From Linanthus parryae (lineage: Eukaryota > Streptophyta > Magnoliopsida > Ericales > Polemoniaceae): 64,000 nt of DNA. How positions within the stretch are numbered: position 1 is the stretch's first letter; every line of letters starts with the position of its first letter. The notes under the pieces were generated by a model that was not told the DNA's origin, did no database searches, and saw only the letters and a list, made by a program, of their open reading frames with translations. The stretch lies in assembly GCA_023055425.1 (NCBI GenBank), contig JALGPY010000009.1, forward strand, positions 52,886,616 through 52,950,615, read 5' to 3'. Made by a program: the position numbers and the translations under genes. Of the stretch, positions 11,438-22,979 are shown piece by piece.

Positions 11438-13606
11438 ACTCCCGTATCCTTCGTCATTGAAATGGTCGCCTAAAAATTTAATAATATCCTAATCAACACA
11501 TTGCACACAAAGTCCTATAGGTAAAAGAAATAAATCCCTTACTAACTCTCCCCAGCCTTTGCTAAGGTGAACAACCCCTTTTATAATACAATACGCTTTA
11601 TAAAGCTAACGTTTATTATTTGTAAAAACATACTAGGCTATAATTATATAAATATAACTTATAAGATTAGATAAAATATCTCTTTTATTATTTAGGGTAG
11701 AGACATTAATGTCTCCTTCCCAACTACTAATGTCTCCTTCCCAACTACTAAGAGCATCTCCAACCCATTGCTTTTTCCCCCTCCCCTCACCTCCCCCTCC
11801 CCCTCCCCCTCCCCCCACGGGCTCACCATTTTCCCCATCCCCCTCCCCCTCCCCTTCCGCCAAACTACTAATCGTCTCCAACCCATTTCTTTCCCCCCAC
11901 CCGAAAAATTAATTTGTAATATATATTTAATAATTTAAAACTGAATTATTAATACCAAAAAAAGTAAATGCAAAATTATTTACCAATATATATATATACA
12001 CACATACACATACACATACACAGAAAAAAAGATGTTAATAATAATAACAATGATAATAATACTAATAATAATTAAAATAATATTAACAAACAAAACTTTT
12101 ATTCGAAAAAATAACGATTACAAGTACGAAAAAGTCGTTATTACAAGAAATAAAATTAAACACTAATACATAAATGCAAGGAGTAGAGCGATAAAACACA
12201 CAAATTGAAATAAACCAACCTAACAACAATTACATAAAATACAAATTGAAATAAACCAACCTAACAACAATTACATAAAATAGCTCTTTCGTTAGTTGAA
12301 AGGATTGAATTCTTGTTCAGACACATTGGCCGAACTTCCATAAGCACTTCCAAATAAGCTATTCCGAATCTGTTTTTCGTAAATATACTTTCCAACAATA
12401 GTAAATACATTATTAATTTTATTAAATAATACAAAATAAAATTTATTAATCATAATAATAAAATACATAATATAATCATAAAATATTAGTATGTGTAATT
12501 AAAATTATGAAATATTCAATTAATTAATCATTCCATGTAGGGGGAGGGGGAGGGGATGTCCATGGGGAAATCCCCCCTAACCATCCCTCACCCAAGGCAA
12601 AATTTATCCCCATAGCACCCCCCTCCCCCTCCCCCTCCCCTCATGGGGTTGGACATGAACTGCATTTTTATACAATTTTCCCCTTCCCCCTCCCCCTCCC
12701 CCTATGGGGTTGGAGATGCCCTAAGAGTCAACCTAACTTTCAATGATAATTAAAACTAAAAGGAACAAAACAAAACAGAAGAGAGAGAGCAACAAACAGG
12801 TTTGTTCTTCTTTTCTTACCCGAACAGAGAGAGGAGTGACGGGTTTGGAGTGGGGGAGACCGACGAAGGCGCCGGAGAGAAGCGGACTACGGCGGCGAGG
12901 TCGCCGGTGGCGGACGGCGGCGTCGGGCAGCGGCTCGGTCGGTCCGGCAGCGGTTCCGGCGAATCCGAATGGGAAACGAGAGAGAGAGAGAGAGAGAGAT
13001 AGAGAGGTTTTGTGTGAGAGAGATTGATGTGGTGTTGGTGTGAGAATTATTCTGAGCTTTTAGGGCTTTATATAGGTGGAGAGATGAGCAATTCAACCGC
13101 TTGAAGGAAACCCACTTCGAAAACTTCGATTCCGAAGTGGGACAAAAAATTGGCGAAATTGGTTTACTTTTCGCTAAAGTATCGAGCTTTGATGAGATTA
13201 AATCGAATTGGGATTGAACTGGGACAAAAATCAAGAGTTTTGGTGAAGATTTGAGGCGGTGGTGGTGTTGGATTCGGACATGGAGAAGGAGAAACAAATC
13301 CTCCATCGTTGGGTGAACAAGATGACTAAATTATAGGGTAACGACACTTTCACCCCCACCGGTTTAGTCATTATACAACTACTACCCCAAGTTCAATTAA
13401 AAGACACACTTTAGGTTAGGGAAAACTACATAAAACCCCCTAATGGTTTATAACATTAAAATTAACTTTAAAAATAATAACAACTAATACCGATACTTAT
13501 AAAAATGTCATATTAACACCCAATATTATTATAAAATACCCGTTTTAACATATTAACACCTAATATTATTTAAAAAATGCTTGTTTATAAATAACGGGGT
13601 ATTTTA
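10385..13606 (-). mobile_element. Solo long LTR (family L, copy 1)
   Basis: A 3,222 bp insertion beginning TGTAACACCCCC and ending GGGGTATTTTA, flanked by the TSD aacaa (10380-10384 and 13607-13611). Removing it with one TSD leaves the copia pol frame continuous. It shares blocks with 18088-21420 and 44362-47755, notably AAGACTTCT(C/T)GCGGCC(A/G)GAG at about 11024 and the TTACCTTGA block at about 11340. By comparison with the copy at 18088, which has a primer site, it lies on the minus strand. A TATA-like box on that strand (CCTATATAAAGC, about 13064-13075) precedes a GC-rich leader. It contains a nested Harbinger-like element and an A tract of about 38 nt at 11398-11436. Confidence 0.85.
11752..12721. 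mobile_element. Harbinger-like non-autonomous element
   Basis: Ends GAGCATCTCCAACCC at 11752 and its near-complement GGGTTGGAGATGCCC at 12707-12721, flanked by a 3 bp TSD taa (11749-11751 and 12722-12724). It contains repeated CCCCCT/AGGGGG tracts at 11779-11850, 12541-12556, 12619-12640 and 12680-12702, and a direct duplication of about 41 bp (about 12199-12281). No transposase is visible. Confidence 0.75.
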
Positions 13607-13611
13607 AACAA

Positions 13612-14162
13612 GGCCTGTCAAAAGATGCATGCCCCTACTGCTTCTGATCTTCAACCATTACACATGATTCTGAGGTACATCAAAGGAACACTTGATCTTG
13701 GTTTATCTTTCTCAAAAGGTCCTCTTCAGTTGTGTGGTTTTTCAGACTCTGATTGGGCAGGGGATTTGCTAGATAGGAAATCCATCTCTGGCTCTTGTCT
13801 TTACTTGGGCACAAATCTGTTATGCTGGTCTTCTCACAAACAAGATACTGTGTCTAGATCATCTACTGACGCTGAGTTCAGAGCTCTAGCTTCCACAGCT
13901 TCTGATTTGCTTTGGGTCAAAATTTTGCTCACAGAACTTCATGTTCAATTAGAAGGAACTTGTCTTGTATTGTGACAACATTTCTGCTTTGACTGTTGCC
14001 TCCAACCCAGTTCTTCACAGTGTGATGAAGCATGTGGACCATTTCCCTACTGAATATCAGGTTGCTGATTTTTTCACCAAGCCCCTCACTACTGCTAGAT
14101 TTGAGTTTCTGCGCAAAATATTGGGTGCTTTGGTATGTCCTTCTTTGTTTCTAAGCTGCTAG
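13612..14162 (+). pseudogene. pol: copia element 1 pol, part 3 (RNase H)
   Basis: Continues the RT as MHAPTASDLQPLHMILRYIK and then the RNase H domain: GFSDSDWAGDLLDRKSISG, SRSSTDAEFRALAS, and the CDNISALTVASNPVLHS segment in a shifted frame after a frameshift near 13970. It ends VADFFTKPLTTARFEFLRK. A deletion has removed part of the segment after KHVDH. Pol ends 36 bp before the LTR. Confidence 0.88.
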
Positions 14163-14178
14163 CACCACTTTGCTTTCA

Positions 14179-14194
14179 GCTTGAGGGGAGATCT
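14179..14194 (+). other. Polypurine tract of copia element 1
   Basis: GCTTGAGGGGAGATCT lies directly before the 3' LTR start (TG at 14195), the expected place for priming plus-strand DNA synthesis. Confidence 0.75.
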
Positions 14195-14327
14195 TGAAGT
14201 ATATGTCATTAGTTCAAACTATAGGGACCTTTTAGCAATATAGCATGTACTTTCTATTACACTCTTGCTCATGTATAATTACATCTTCATGTACTGTATT
14301 TGATAAGAAAATAGGAAATTGGAAATT

Positions 14328-14370
<43 letters not shown>

Positions 14371-14411
14371 CTTCTTCTTCATTTCTTCATTTCTTGAGTT
14401 TTTTTTTATCA
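14195..14411 (+). repeat. 3' LTR of copia element 1
   Basis: 217 bp, TGAAGTATATG to TTATCA, homologous to 1855-2037. It has an extra ATTACACTCT block and an expanded (CT)n tract at 14331-14366. Confidence 0.88.
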
Positions 14412-17400
14412 TATACTAATAATTTTTATATCAAATATGTAAAAAGCGAATTGAATAACTTAAGTATGATTGAAATATGGGTAAAACCAACATCCCAAGA
14501 CTCAAAAATTTATTTAACAAAGGATTGCGATTTGCTGCCCAGCACCGACATATAATACCATCTATGTGAGGCCCCATTTTGTACCATAATCCTATAGACG
14601 AAGCCTCAAAGCTCCAAATGATAAAACTATCGCTGTAAAATCTTCCAAAGACTTGATAGACAATAAAAGCCACCTTTATTTCTGATTTTATAATAATAGT
14701 AATCCCAGACATAAATCAACAGAGGAACTATAACATACTTCATTGATACATCACATCTAGTTCTATGGGTTCCTTGACTCCAAAGATAGATCCACGCTAA
14801 CATTTATGTTCCTCTAGTAATAATTAAGTAACAAAAATCCAAGTAATAATGCCCCAGATAGCTATGAACTTTTTAGCCACACAGAGCGCTCGATTCACCA
14901 CAACAGAGGATCGACGAAAATAGATAACAAAACCTCACGATTCTATGGATTTGTAACCACCTGTCCAATAACTAAGTTGTCACTTCCGAAATTCCCGAGA
15001 CTTGTAATAATTTGTGATGACCAGACTCTCAAACAATTTATTTACCTTCAATTTCGAGAACCCAACACGAACTAAGTTTTAGTGAGAAAACATCAATTGC
15101 AAGAAGGACTTGTAATAGAACTTAATTGAAGAGTGTATGCTGCAATAAGACGTTAACAACGAGACCCCAAATATAATTTATGTGAACAATATGTACCACC
15201 AGGAAATGAACATTATATCACCGAGGCATATTATCATATTAGATAATTCCCAAAAAGAGAACTCCCGACAATATCAATAACTAAATCCTTTGGGTAGTTG
15301 CTCTAATGACAATATAACTCCAAATGGAAATTCCAAACTGTCGCAATACCTCAATTTGGTCTAGTTGAAGGCATGTAGAATCCAGTGGGTGGACCCTATG
15401 AACTTTGGTCAAATTCCCAACGTCTCCTCAATTTCCCCTTGTTTTGAAGTTATTTGAGCTTGACTGTTGATTGCCTGATACTCAAATCTTACTCATATCT
15501 GGTTGATCTCTTGTAAATCGAACTTCCCTTGCTTAGTTGGCAACGAACTATCTAAAACCTCATCCTTAGATCCTATTGTTCGAGATATGTTGTGTGGAGA
15601 GATTAAGTCTTTAGCTCTTACTTCTTACTTCACAGAAGGACCATTTCGAAGTACATTTGTTATCCTTGTCCAATTTATATTTCTCACGACTATGATCGAT
15701 TGAGTGATTTACTGATATTACGATGGTGTGATTTATCAATTTCACTATTTGGAGATATATCGGTGCTTCTTCTATGGTTTAGTATAAGTAAAGGGAATAC
15801 ATAATTTCAATGTGCACATAGGCGTGCAACATAACACATAGTTCATGATCACAATCATTATTAGACTATAATCAACTATGAAATTTCCACATAAGGTGTT
15901 CTGCTATGCATCTTTCCTCTCTCTTGAGAACTAACTTCGGCCCAATCGGGCGATCATATTCTTGATTTTATCACGTCTTTATTGCGTATCTTCATATCAA
16001 TCTCGTCAATAAAACCTGATAGGCTATCACAATATTATGATCTCAATGTTGTGTTCATATACCACAAAGTATATATTTTCATGCCACCATATAACGCATT
16101 ACACATCACATACTGCTACCATACCATGAGAAGTCAACTAGTCAAGCTCATATAAGTCTTAAATTTTATGGTTGGTAATTTATGCAGATCCATTACTGAG
16201 CTAACTATTCCTTGAGGTTTTTAGCTACTTCTCTTGTTCGTATCTGGAGTTGAATTTCTTACGGTAGGTTATTCTAGGAGTACAGTATAGGCAAACTTAG
16301 GGTAGTACTTCAATAACCGTTTGTTTCACAAAGCAATAATTAACGTCTCTTCGTCTCACCCAAGTGATAACATTCATACGTTTCCCCTTAGTATTTTAAT
16401 CAGACCCAGAACAACTTTTTAAGTCCATCACTCCTCGTAGTCCAAATTTGATACTCTAGAGTTCAATCAAATAAATTAGAATGCTTCTTGACCTCATCTT
16501 TAAACAAGTCTCCATATTTTAATTTAGAATACACCTCCAGTTTCCAATACAAACTCCAAATTCATCTTAACCTCTTATCTCGTATTATTTCAATAAACCT
16601 CGTACCGCACAACGTAAGCTAGTCGACAGGACTCCCAATGACATGCGCGAACACATCTAGGAACAAATTCGTAATTGAACATATACTCCAAATGTAAACA
16701 AATACTCCGTAACAATACTCAAGATATTTCCCAGGAGCGGAAGTGGTAAATCTTTTAATATTTTCGATAGCAGTATAAAAATTCCCAGATAAAGTCATGA
16801 GAGAATAAACTCCAAATGTTGACTTAGCAAACCCCAAACAATACTTCCAAAGTTTTGGGTTATCACTCCAAGAGAGTCTCCAGACCATAAATTTTGAGAT
16901 ATTCATCATGCAAATTTTAGAGTAAAACTGCCTAAATATGTCATTTGATACATCTAAGTCTTGTAGGCGATCATTGGTACTTCACAGTTTAAAAATCAAC
17001 CCTCTCAAGTTAGTCTCACCACTCCAAAAGTTATATATAACCAAACAGACATCCCAACCTTCAAGCAGCACTAGGATAACAAGACTCCACGTAACAACTC
17101 AATTTCTCAAATATTATTAGAGCGCACAAATTTGTTTACAATAAACCAATCTATCATAGTCCGCTGGTAACGCATTATGAAGAAGTAGACTCCAACCAAC
17201 CATTAACACATCAAAATTCTTTAATAACTAAGACTGTAAAATTAAAGTTGACACAGGTTGAAAATTCGACAGGTTGACCTCATTGATTCTCAGGTGAGGG
17301 CGGGTGGGATCTCCCTTGTCTACCTTCAAAATATACTATTTGATTTACTGAAAGACTCCCAAGATTAATTCTTTCTTGACATCAAATTCCAAATTACAAT

Positions 17401-18087
17401 CCTAATCAGTATCCAGAGTACGTCATCAAATTTATGTACAAATATTATAATCGAAACTAGGATTCGCCAGTCAAGTATATTAATATTCTTATCACATCTT
17501 TCCCCTCTGATTTTTCATGAAGTCACATACCCTTTTCAATATTACTATTGAACGAAGGTTTTCCCCACGTGGTTATTGTTTTAGGCAAGCTATTCTCGTC
17601 GGATCTCGCTAGTGTAGTATTATAATGGTCTGTTAATCATGTCCTTGGTTATGCTATCACTGTCCCACGGATTGGGATATATCATCTTTTAAATGCACAA
17701 TCATCAGTATACACCATACAATTACCATAGAGTAGCTTAGCATGTATCACATAGCAATTTTTGCAGTAAAACATACACCATGTATCTGCAAATAAAATGA
17801 TACATCTATGTACGAATCAAATACTGTCCTCATTCTTCTTCTATCATGGAAATGAAAATCATTAACAACCAATGAACCGTATTTTAAATCAAACGGATTC
17901 ACATAGGGCTATAACAGCACAACACTTCTTGAGACAGGTTGCGGGTGGGCGGGAAATACCAAGTCCTATACTTAGCTACCCATACCCCGAACGGCTTTTC
18001 AAGTTTAATTATCTTTTCCTATGTTCATTTTAAGTTGCCCTACAGGTTTTAATTCCCATTTAATGGAAACCTGGCTCTGATACCACC
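14412..18087 (-). mobile_element. Probable internal domain of a minus-strand LARD-like element, no genes seen
   Basis: This 3.7 kb stretch lies downstream (minus strand) of a long LTR and its primer site. I could not find gag, protease, RT or integrase motifs in any frame; the longest open frames (for example 16619-16909, minus) have no known features. A loose word, ACTCCAA(A), recurs at about 14777, 15317, 16553, 16685, 16809, 16866, 17016 and 17188. Large retrotransposon derivatives (LARDs) have long LTRs around a non-coding interior, which fits. The left end stops at the copia element 1 LTR, so the second LTR of this element is missing. Confidence 0.5.
18073..18085 (-). other. Primer-binding site of the LARD-like element
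   Basis: The plus strand reads GGCTCTGATACCA, the complement of TGGTATCAGAGCC, two bases from the LTR end at 18088. This is the tRNA-Met site and fixes the element on the minus strand. Confidence 0.85.
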
Positions 18088-19746
18088 TGCAACGACCCCC
18101 TTATCCGTCTCGGACGAGACGGGGAGGCCGGTGCTAAAAGTAACGGCGGAACATCAAAAGCACAACATCCCAACATATATATTACATACTATTAAACATT
18201 ACAAAATGTCATCGAGTCTGTCACACATTTCTATTATACATTATTCTAACATTATTCATACTATACTACAACTAGTGACGGAACCTCGTTAGTGAGTCTT
18301 GTACCCGGTCATGCCATAGTCTTCTTCTTTTAAACCTGCGGGGGAAGGAAACAAAGACCGCAGTTTTCTAAAATCAGCATAAAGTACTGAGTAAGTAAAC
18401 ACCCTATCTTGTAAAACGGAGGATAGAGCAATATTTTATTTCATGTCAAAGCATAAGGAGGAATGAGTCATAAAAGTGTAACTCGGTGAAAAATGTAAAT
18501 AAACTCTTAACTTTGAAACTTTCCTTCTTACTCTGTAGCAGGGAGTGATATCCCGATTATCTCTTCTTTCTATTCATAAACTTCCTTGTCTCATAGAAAA
18601 GCCCTTTTTAACTTTGTTGATACGGGGAAAGATCTACTATACTATCACTACCTACCATGACCTTGACTACCGGCAGCCCCCAAAGACTTCTTGCGGCCAG
18701 AGGGGTGAGTACATGGAGACACCCGGCAGGTTGCGACTGGGTTAAAATAATAGGGGTCGAGTGACCGAAGTCAACACGACAATAATAATAAGTTTCTCCC
18801 GTACAACTCTTTCCACTTTACGTTATTACGTTTTATTATTTTCGTGTGACGATTTCAAGAAAACATTTCAAATCATAAACAATCGCAAGTAAAACAGATA
18901 TATCACAAAACACATTTTGAGACAAATATTAAAATAATATTATGACACGAAAGGAGCTAGGCACGCTAGGCTAGGCATATTTACTTACCTTGATCCTCAA
19001 GAGTTAGCTCGTAAAGCCTCCTAGAATGTCACGTGGCCCTCGTCTATAAACTTGTCACCTACACGTCACATTTCTTTATTTGATCACAAGTTTATCGACA
19101 CAAATATGTAATCGGAAATTATAAGCCTAACATATTTTATTTAAAATCCCTTTAAGTCTTACTATATATATGGAGTGAGATATGTCATAAATTTTAATAT
19201 TATATATAAACCCATATCTTAAGTCCACAAACTTTTGATAATTATTATATATTAATTTTATTAACATATCCATTTCTAAATAACCAGGAAATTATTTAAT
19301 AAATAATATTATTAATTTAACCATTTATTTATCAAACTTATCAAATAAATTATGGAAATTGTTTATCATATTTTTAGTGGACAAATACAGGTTGGAAGAT
19401 TATTCTTTTTATTAATAACAATAAATGTTCGGTATTAATTGAGAAAGCCATTAACTCAAAGTTATAAAATATTTCTTATTTACTAACTAATTTTAAAAAA
19501 ACCAAAATTTAGTAATTACAAGTTATGCTTATAATTCATTTATTTTCAAGAAAATACTTTCTATTTGACTTGCCACTATTTTAACTATATCATTAGCTTA
19601 TTTATCTTACAATTTATTTTGATATTATTATTACTATTATTATTTCTGTTATAACTACTATTATTATTGCTATTAGTATTATCATTATTTTTATTGTTAT
19701 TATTATTATTATTATTGCTATTATTGGTATTACTATTTATTAAAAG

Positions 19747-19778
<32 letters not shown>

Positions 19779-19830
19779 TTATAACTTTTAATATAACTAT
19801 CATTATTATTATTATTATTACTATTACTAC

Positions 19831-19865
<35 letters not shown>

Positions 19866-21420
19866 TTTTATTACTATTATTACTATTATTATGCTTGTTA
19901 TTATTATTATTATTATTTAATTATAACAATATCTAAAAAGTGTATAAATTAATTTAAACTTAAAATTCCTATTTTTATTTTGTTTTTATATTTCAGATTG
20001 CTAAATGACAAACAGACCCCCATAGTTTACAGAAATAGCAGAATTACCCCCTTTCTTTAACTAAAATAGTTTCTGAAAATGACATATACCTCCCCCTTAG
20101 CATGAATTTTCAATTTGATCATTCTAAACATGAATAAAAGCATCAACATACGATTTAGACAATCTAAATCAACTCAGGGTGAAGATTAGAGCGTACCGGT
20201 ACCAAAAATCGCGAGAAACGATGGAGAATTGAGTCAAGTCGGGCGGCCGAACGGCGGTGTCGGAGGTGGAGCTCGACGTCGGTGATCGGGTTGCTTCTGG
20301 GTTCGGGTGAGACATCAGGAGGCTTGTTCGGGCCTCTAGGAGTTGACTGGAGGGGTGAGAGAGTCATGGGTGACTCTGTTTTGGGTTGACCAAGTCCTTG
20401 CCGGCGACTATGGTGGTTCGTCGGCGGTGGTTCTCGACCCCGACGGTTGGGGCTTTCTTGGCTCTACCAAAGCTTGCTACTGAGATCCTAGAGCTCTAAG
20501 GACCTGAATAGGGACAGCCAAAGGTGGTGGGGGCGCTGTGGAGCTCGACCGGAGAGCTTGACCGGTCGTTCATGGCGGACGGGAGGCGGCGGGGATGACC
20601 TCTGTCGGGTTTGTTCCTCTCGGGTTCTCGCCGCCGGAAAAGGAATGAGGAGAGAGAGGAGGTGGGTTTGTTCCTCTCGGGTTCTCGCCGCCGGAAAAGA
20701 TGGTGGCTGAGGTGGTGGTGGTGGCCGTAGCCACTGCTGCTCTGCTGCTGCAGTTGTGTTCAAGGAACAGAGTAGTAGAGTGAGAAAGGGATAGGAAGTG
20801 GTGGTGGGTTCACTTCTTGTTTGCCGAGAGCTTGAGGGTGGTGGTGATGGTGATGAAGAGGACGATGGGGATGCTGCTGATGGTGGTGGCGATGAAGGCA
20901 GGGGTGAGTTGTTGTGGCTTCCGAAGGACATGAGAGAGGGAGATCTTTATAAGGGTGAAAGTGATGGAGGCGGTGGTGAGGTGGTGTTGTCGGGTGATAT
21001 TTCTTGCCGATGAGAAAAAGTAGAAGATGAAGAAAACTTGAAGTAAAAGAAGGACAAGAGAACAAATAGGAAGAAGACAAGGAAAGATGAGAAAGTCTGG
21101 TGAAGAGAAAAATCTCAAATAAAATAAGTGTTTGTGGAAGTTATTGGGTGTTGCAAGTCACACTAAGTAGTTGGATAATTGTGTGTGGCACAACTACGAA
21201 GCTACGCGGTGGCTTTATACGGGTTATGATTTACGTTAACGAATTGTTCGCGTAATTATTTACAAGTACTAATTTAATATTTCTTAAAATTTAACGAATC
21301 TAATCATAAGATAAAATACACAACTTCATTTTATTATTATTATATATTTATATACGACTAATTTTATATTTAACTCATTAATTTACTATTTTATCCTTAG
21401 CTATTATACGGGGTATTACA
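18088..21420 (-). repeat. Long LTR (family L, copy 2), 5' LTR of the LARD-like element
   Basis: 3,333 bp. On the minus strand it starts TGTAATACCCCG (21420) and ends GGGGGTCGTTGCA (18088). The ends and internal blocks match the solo LTR at 44362-47755. A TATA-like box (minus strand, CTTATAAAGATC, about 20943-20954) is followed by a GC-rich transcribed-leader-like region (20160-20930) whose open frames are proline/serine-rich and probably non-coding. A conserved CAAGGTAAGTAAA donor-like word lies on the minus strand near 18983-18999. The right end interrupts the Sirevirus gag at 21421. Confidence 0.85.
19618..19926. repeat. Trinucleotide microsatellite (ATT/ACT)n
   Basis: About 300 bp of interrupted TTA/TAC repeats inside the long LTR. 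It produces spurious open frames of poly-leucine, isoleucine and asparagine. Confidence 0.95.
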
Positions 21421-22800
21421 GTGACATATGAAGGAACAAGCCAGGTTAAGAAGACCAAAATAAACATACTTCTGAGGCAATATGAGTTGTTCAAGATGAA
21501 CTCATATGAGACCATCAAGGATATGTTCAAAAGATTCACTAATGTGGTGAATAATCTGGAGTCATTGGGAAAGAAATTCTCAAATGAGGAAAAGGTCAGG
21601 AAAATTCTGAGAAGCTTGCCAAAAGCCAATTGGGAGCCAAAGACAACAGCCATTCAGGAAGCTCAGTATTTAAGTCTTCTTCAGCTGGATGATCTACAAG
21701 GAAAGCTGCTCACTCATGAAATGTCTATGAAGGATGTGGAAGGTGATTTGAGTGAAAACATCAAGAACTTAGCACTTAAGGCCAAAGACAGTGAAAAGTC
21801 TCAAAGCCTTGAGACTGAAGATGAGAATGATGATGAAGAGGCTTTAGCATTGATCTCCAAGGCCTTGGCCAGGATTCTCAAGAAGAAAAGAAACTCTGGT
21901 GACAGGGACTACAACAGAGAGAGATCAAGACCTTCAGGCAGCAAGGACTACAAAGGTAAACCTTCATCACAGTCACATAAAACTAAAGTAATGAATTGTT
22001 TTGAGTGTGGTGATGCAGATCATTTAGTAAGGGACTGTCTACAAAAGAAGAAGAACATGAACTTTTAGAAGAAAGATAGTGACAACAGAAGGAAGAAAGC
22101 CATGATGGCTTCCTGGAGTGATTCTGATTCATCAAGTGACTCAGACAGAAGAAGATCAAGCAAACTTGTGCTTCATGGCCAAGCATGATGAAGAAAATCA
22201 TCAGACAGACATATTGAAGATATGGTAAAAAAATATTCTTGCTAGTCCTTCTGATGTGCTTCCTGAAATTCTCAAGAGTATGTTTTTGAATGAGGAAATT
22301 TATAGAAATGAGATTTATGCTTTAAAGATAAATATTCATGAGCAGGTAAAAGAGAACCTGGACCTAGTTTTTACTAACAAAACTGTTGAAGTCTCTAAGA
22401 CAAAGTTTGAAAAGGACTTCAAGGCTTTGGACAGCAGGTTCAAAGCCTTGAAGGCACAGATAAAAGAGGTTGTTGATCAAAACACTCTTTTGACTGGAAG
22501 ATATGCTGATCTAAAGACTTATTCAGAGGATTTAGAACAACAAATATGTTCTTTGACTGAGAAACTTCAAGAGTCTAAGAAGGTCCTAGATAGTTTTACA
22601 GGCTCAGAACATAATCTAAATCTCATTCTTGGAGGAAGTCTGAAATCAATGCATAAAAGTGGGATTGGCTATAATCCAAATTTTCCAAAGAAAAGCCAAA
22701 CTACTTTTGTCAAATCTGGTAGCAGATATTCTCCAAAATTTCATTAATGTGGAAAAATTGGTCATGCCAGATTAACTTGTCCCTTCAGAAGATCAGAACC
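21421..22800 (+). pseudogene. gag: Sirevirus gag, N-terminally truncated
   Basis: Begins mid-protein (TYEGTSQVKKTKINILLRQY), followed by the conserved retrotransposon Gag helices (YELFKMNSYETIKDMFKRFT, NNLESLGK, KILRSLPKAN). A first CCHC knuckle, CFECGDADHLVRDC, lies at 21997-22038. An in-frame stop follows at 22066, with more damage to about 22230. A heptad-like, glutamate/lysine-rich coiled-coil segment (22256-22600) and a second knuckle, CGKIGHARLTC (22748-22780), come after another stop at 22745. The long C-terminal coiled coil and double knuckle are Sirevirus traits. The N-terminus was removed by the long-LTR element. Confidence 0.88.
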
Positions 22801-22979
22801 TCACATTATGAGGAATACTTATCCTTATCAGCTTAAGGGACAGGTTAGGCAGATTTGGGTTCCAAAAGGAATTAGACCACCAAACATGGCTGATTCTGAG
22901 TATGACTCAAAGTTCTGCACTTGGTCTAACAGCCTGTTGAGGCAATGATTTATTTTTGCAGGATGTCACCAAGGCCTTG

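Larger units (their letters stand above)
1855..14411 (+). mobile_element. Copia element 1, full length but broken and doubly interrupted
   Basis: A Ty1/copia retrotransposon with related LTRs at 1855-2037 and 14195-14411, a tRNA-Met primer site, gag, protease, integrase, reverse transcriptase and RNase H in that order. The short LTRs and Gag/integrase wording resemble the Ale/Retrofit lineage (tentative). Two younger insertions split pol: a CACTA element (4905-9850) and a solo LTR (10385-13606). Removing both leaves about 4.4 kb. Several in-frame stops and frameshifts show it is dead. The LTRs differ by an indel of about 10 bp and by expansion of a CT microsatellite. The five bases outside the two ends (attct and tatac) do not match, so there is no TSD. 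Confidence 0.9.

Noticed and set aside
11633..11912. Glycine/proline-rich open frames near 11.7-11.9 kb
   Set aside because: They are created by the CCCCCT tracts of the Harbinger-like element.
12743..13306. Possible small gene (arginine-rich plus-strand frame, 139-codon minus-strand frame)
   Set aside because: The position corresponds to the promoter and leader of a solo LTR. The frames contain GA microsatellite and have no recognisable domain.
14431..17120. Short open frames as genes in the LARD-like interior
   Set aside because: All are under 100 codons, with no family features and no consistent splice structure.
19585..19936. Open frames on both strands of 70-90 codons
   Set aside because: They are translations of an ATT/ACT microsatellite.
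20488..21118. Several overlapping minus-strand open frames of 90-147 codons
   Set aside because: They lie in the GC-rich leader of the long LTR, are low-complexity (proline, serine, histidine runs) and overlap each other in different frames. No family motif is visible.
18088..21420. Assigning the long LTRs to a named Ty3/gypsy lineage
   Set aside because: Length and tRNA-Met site would suit several lineages, and there is no coding region next to them to decide.
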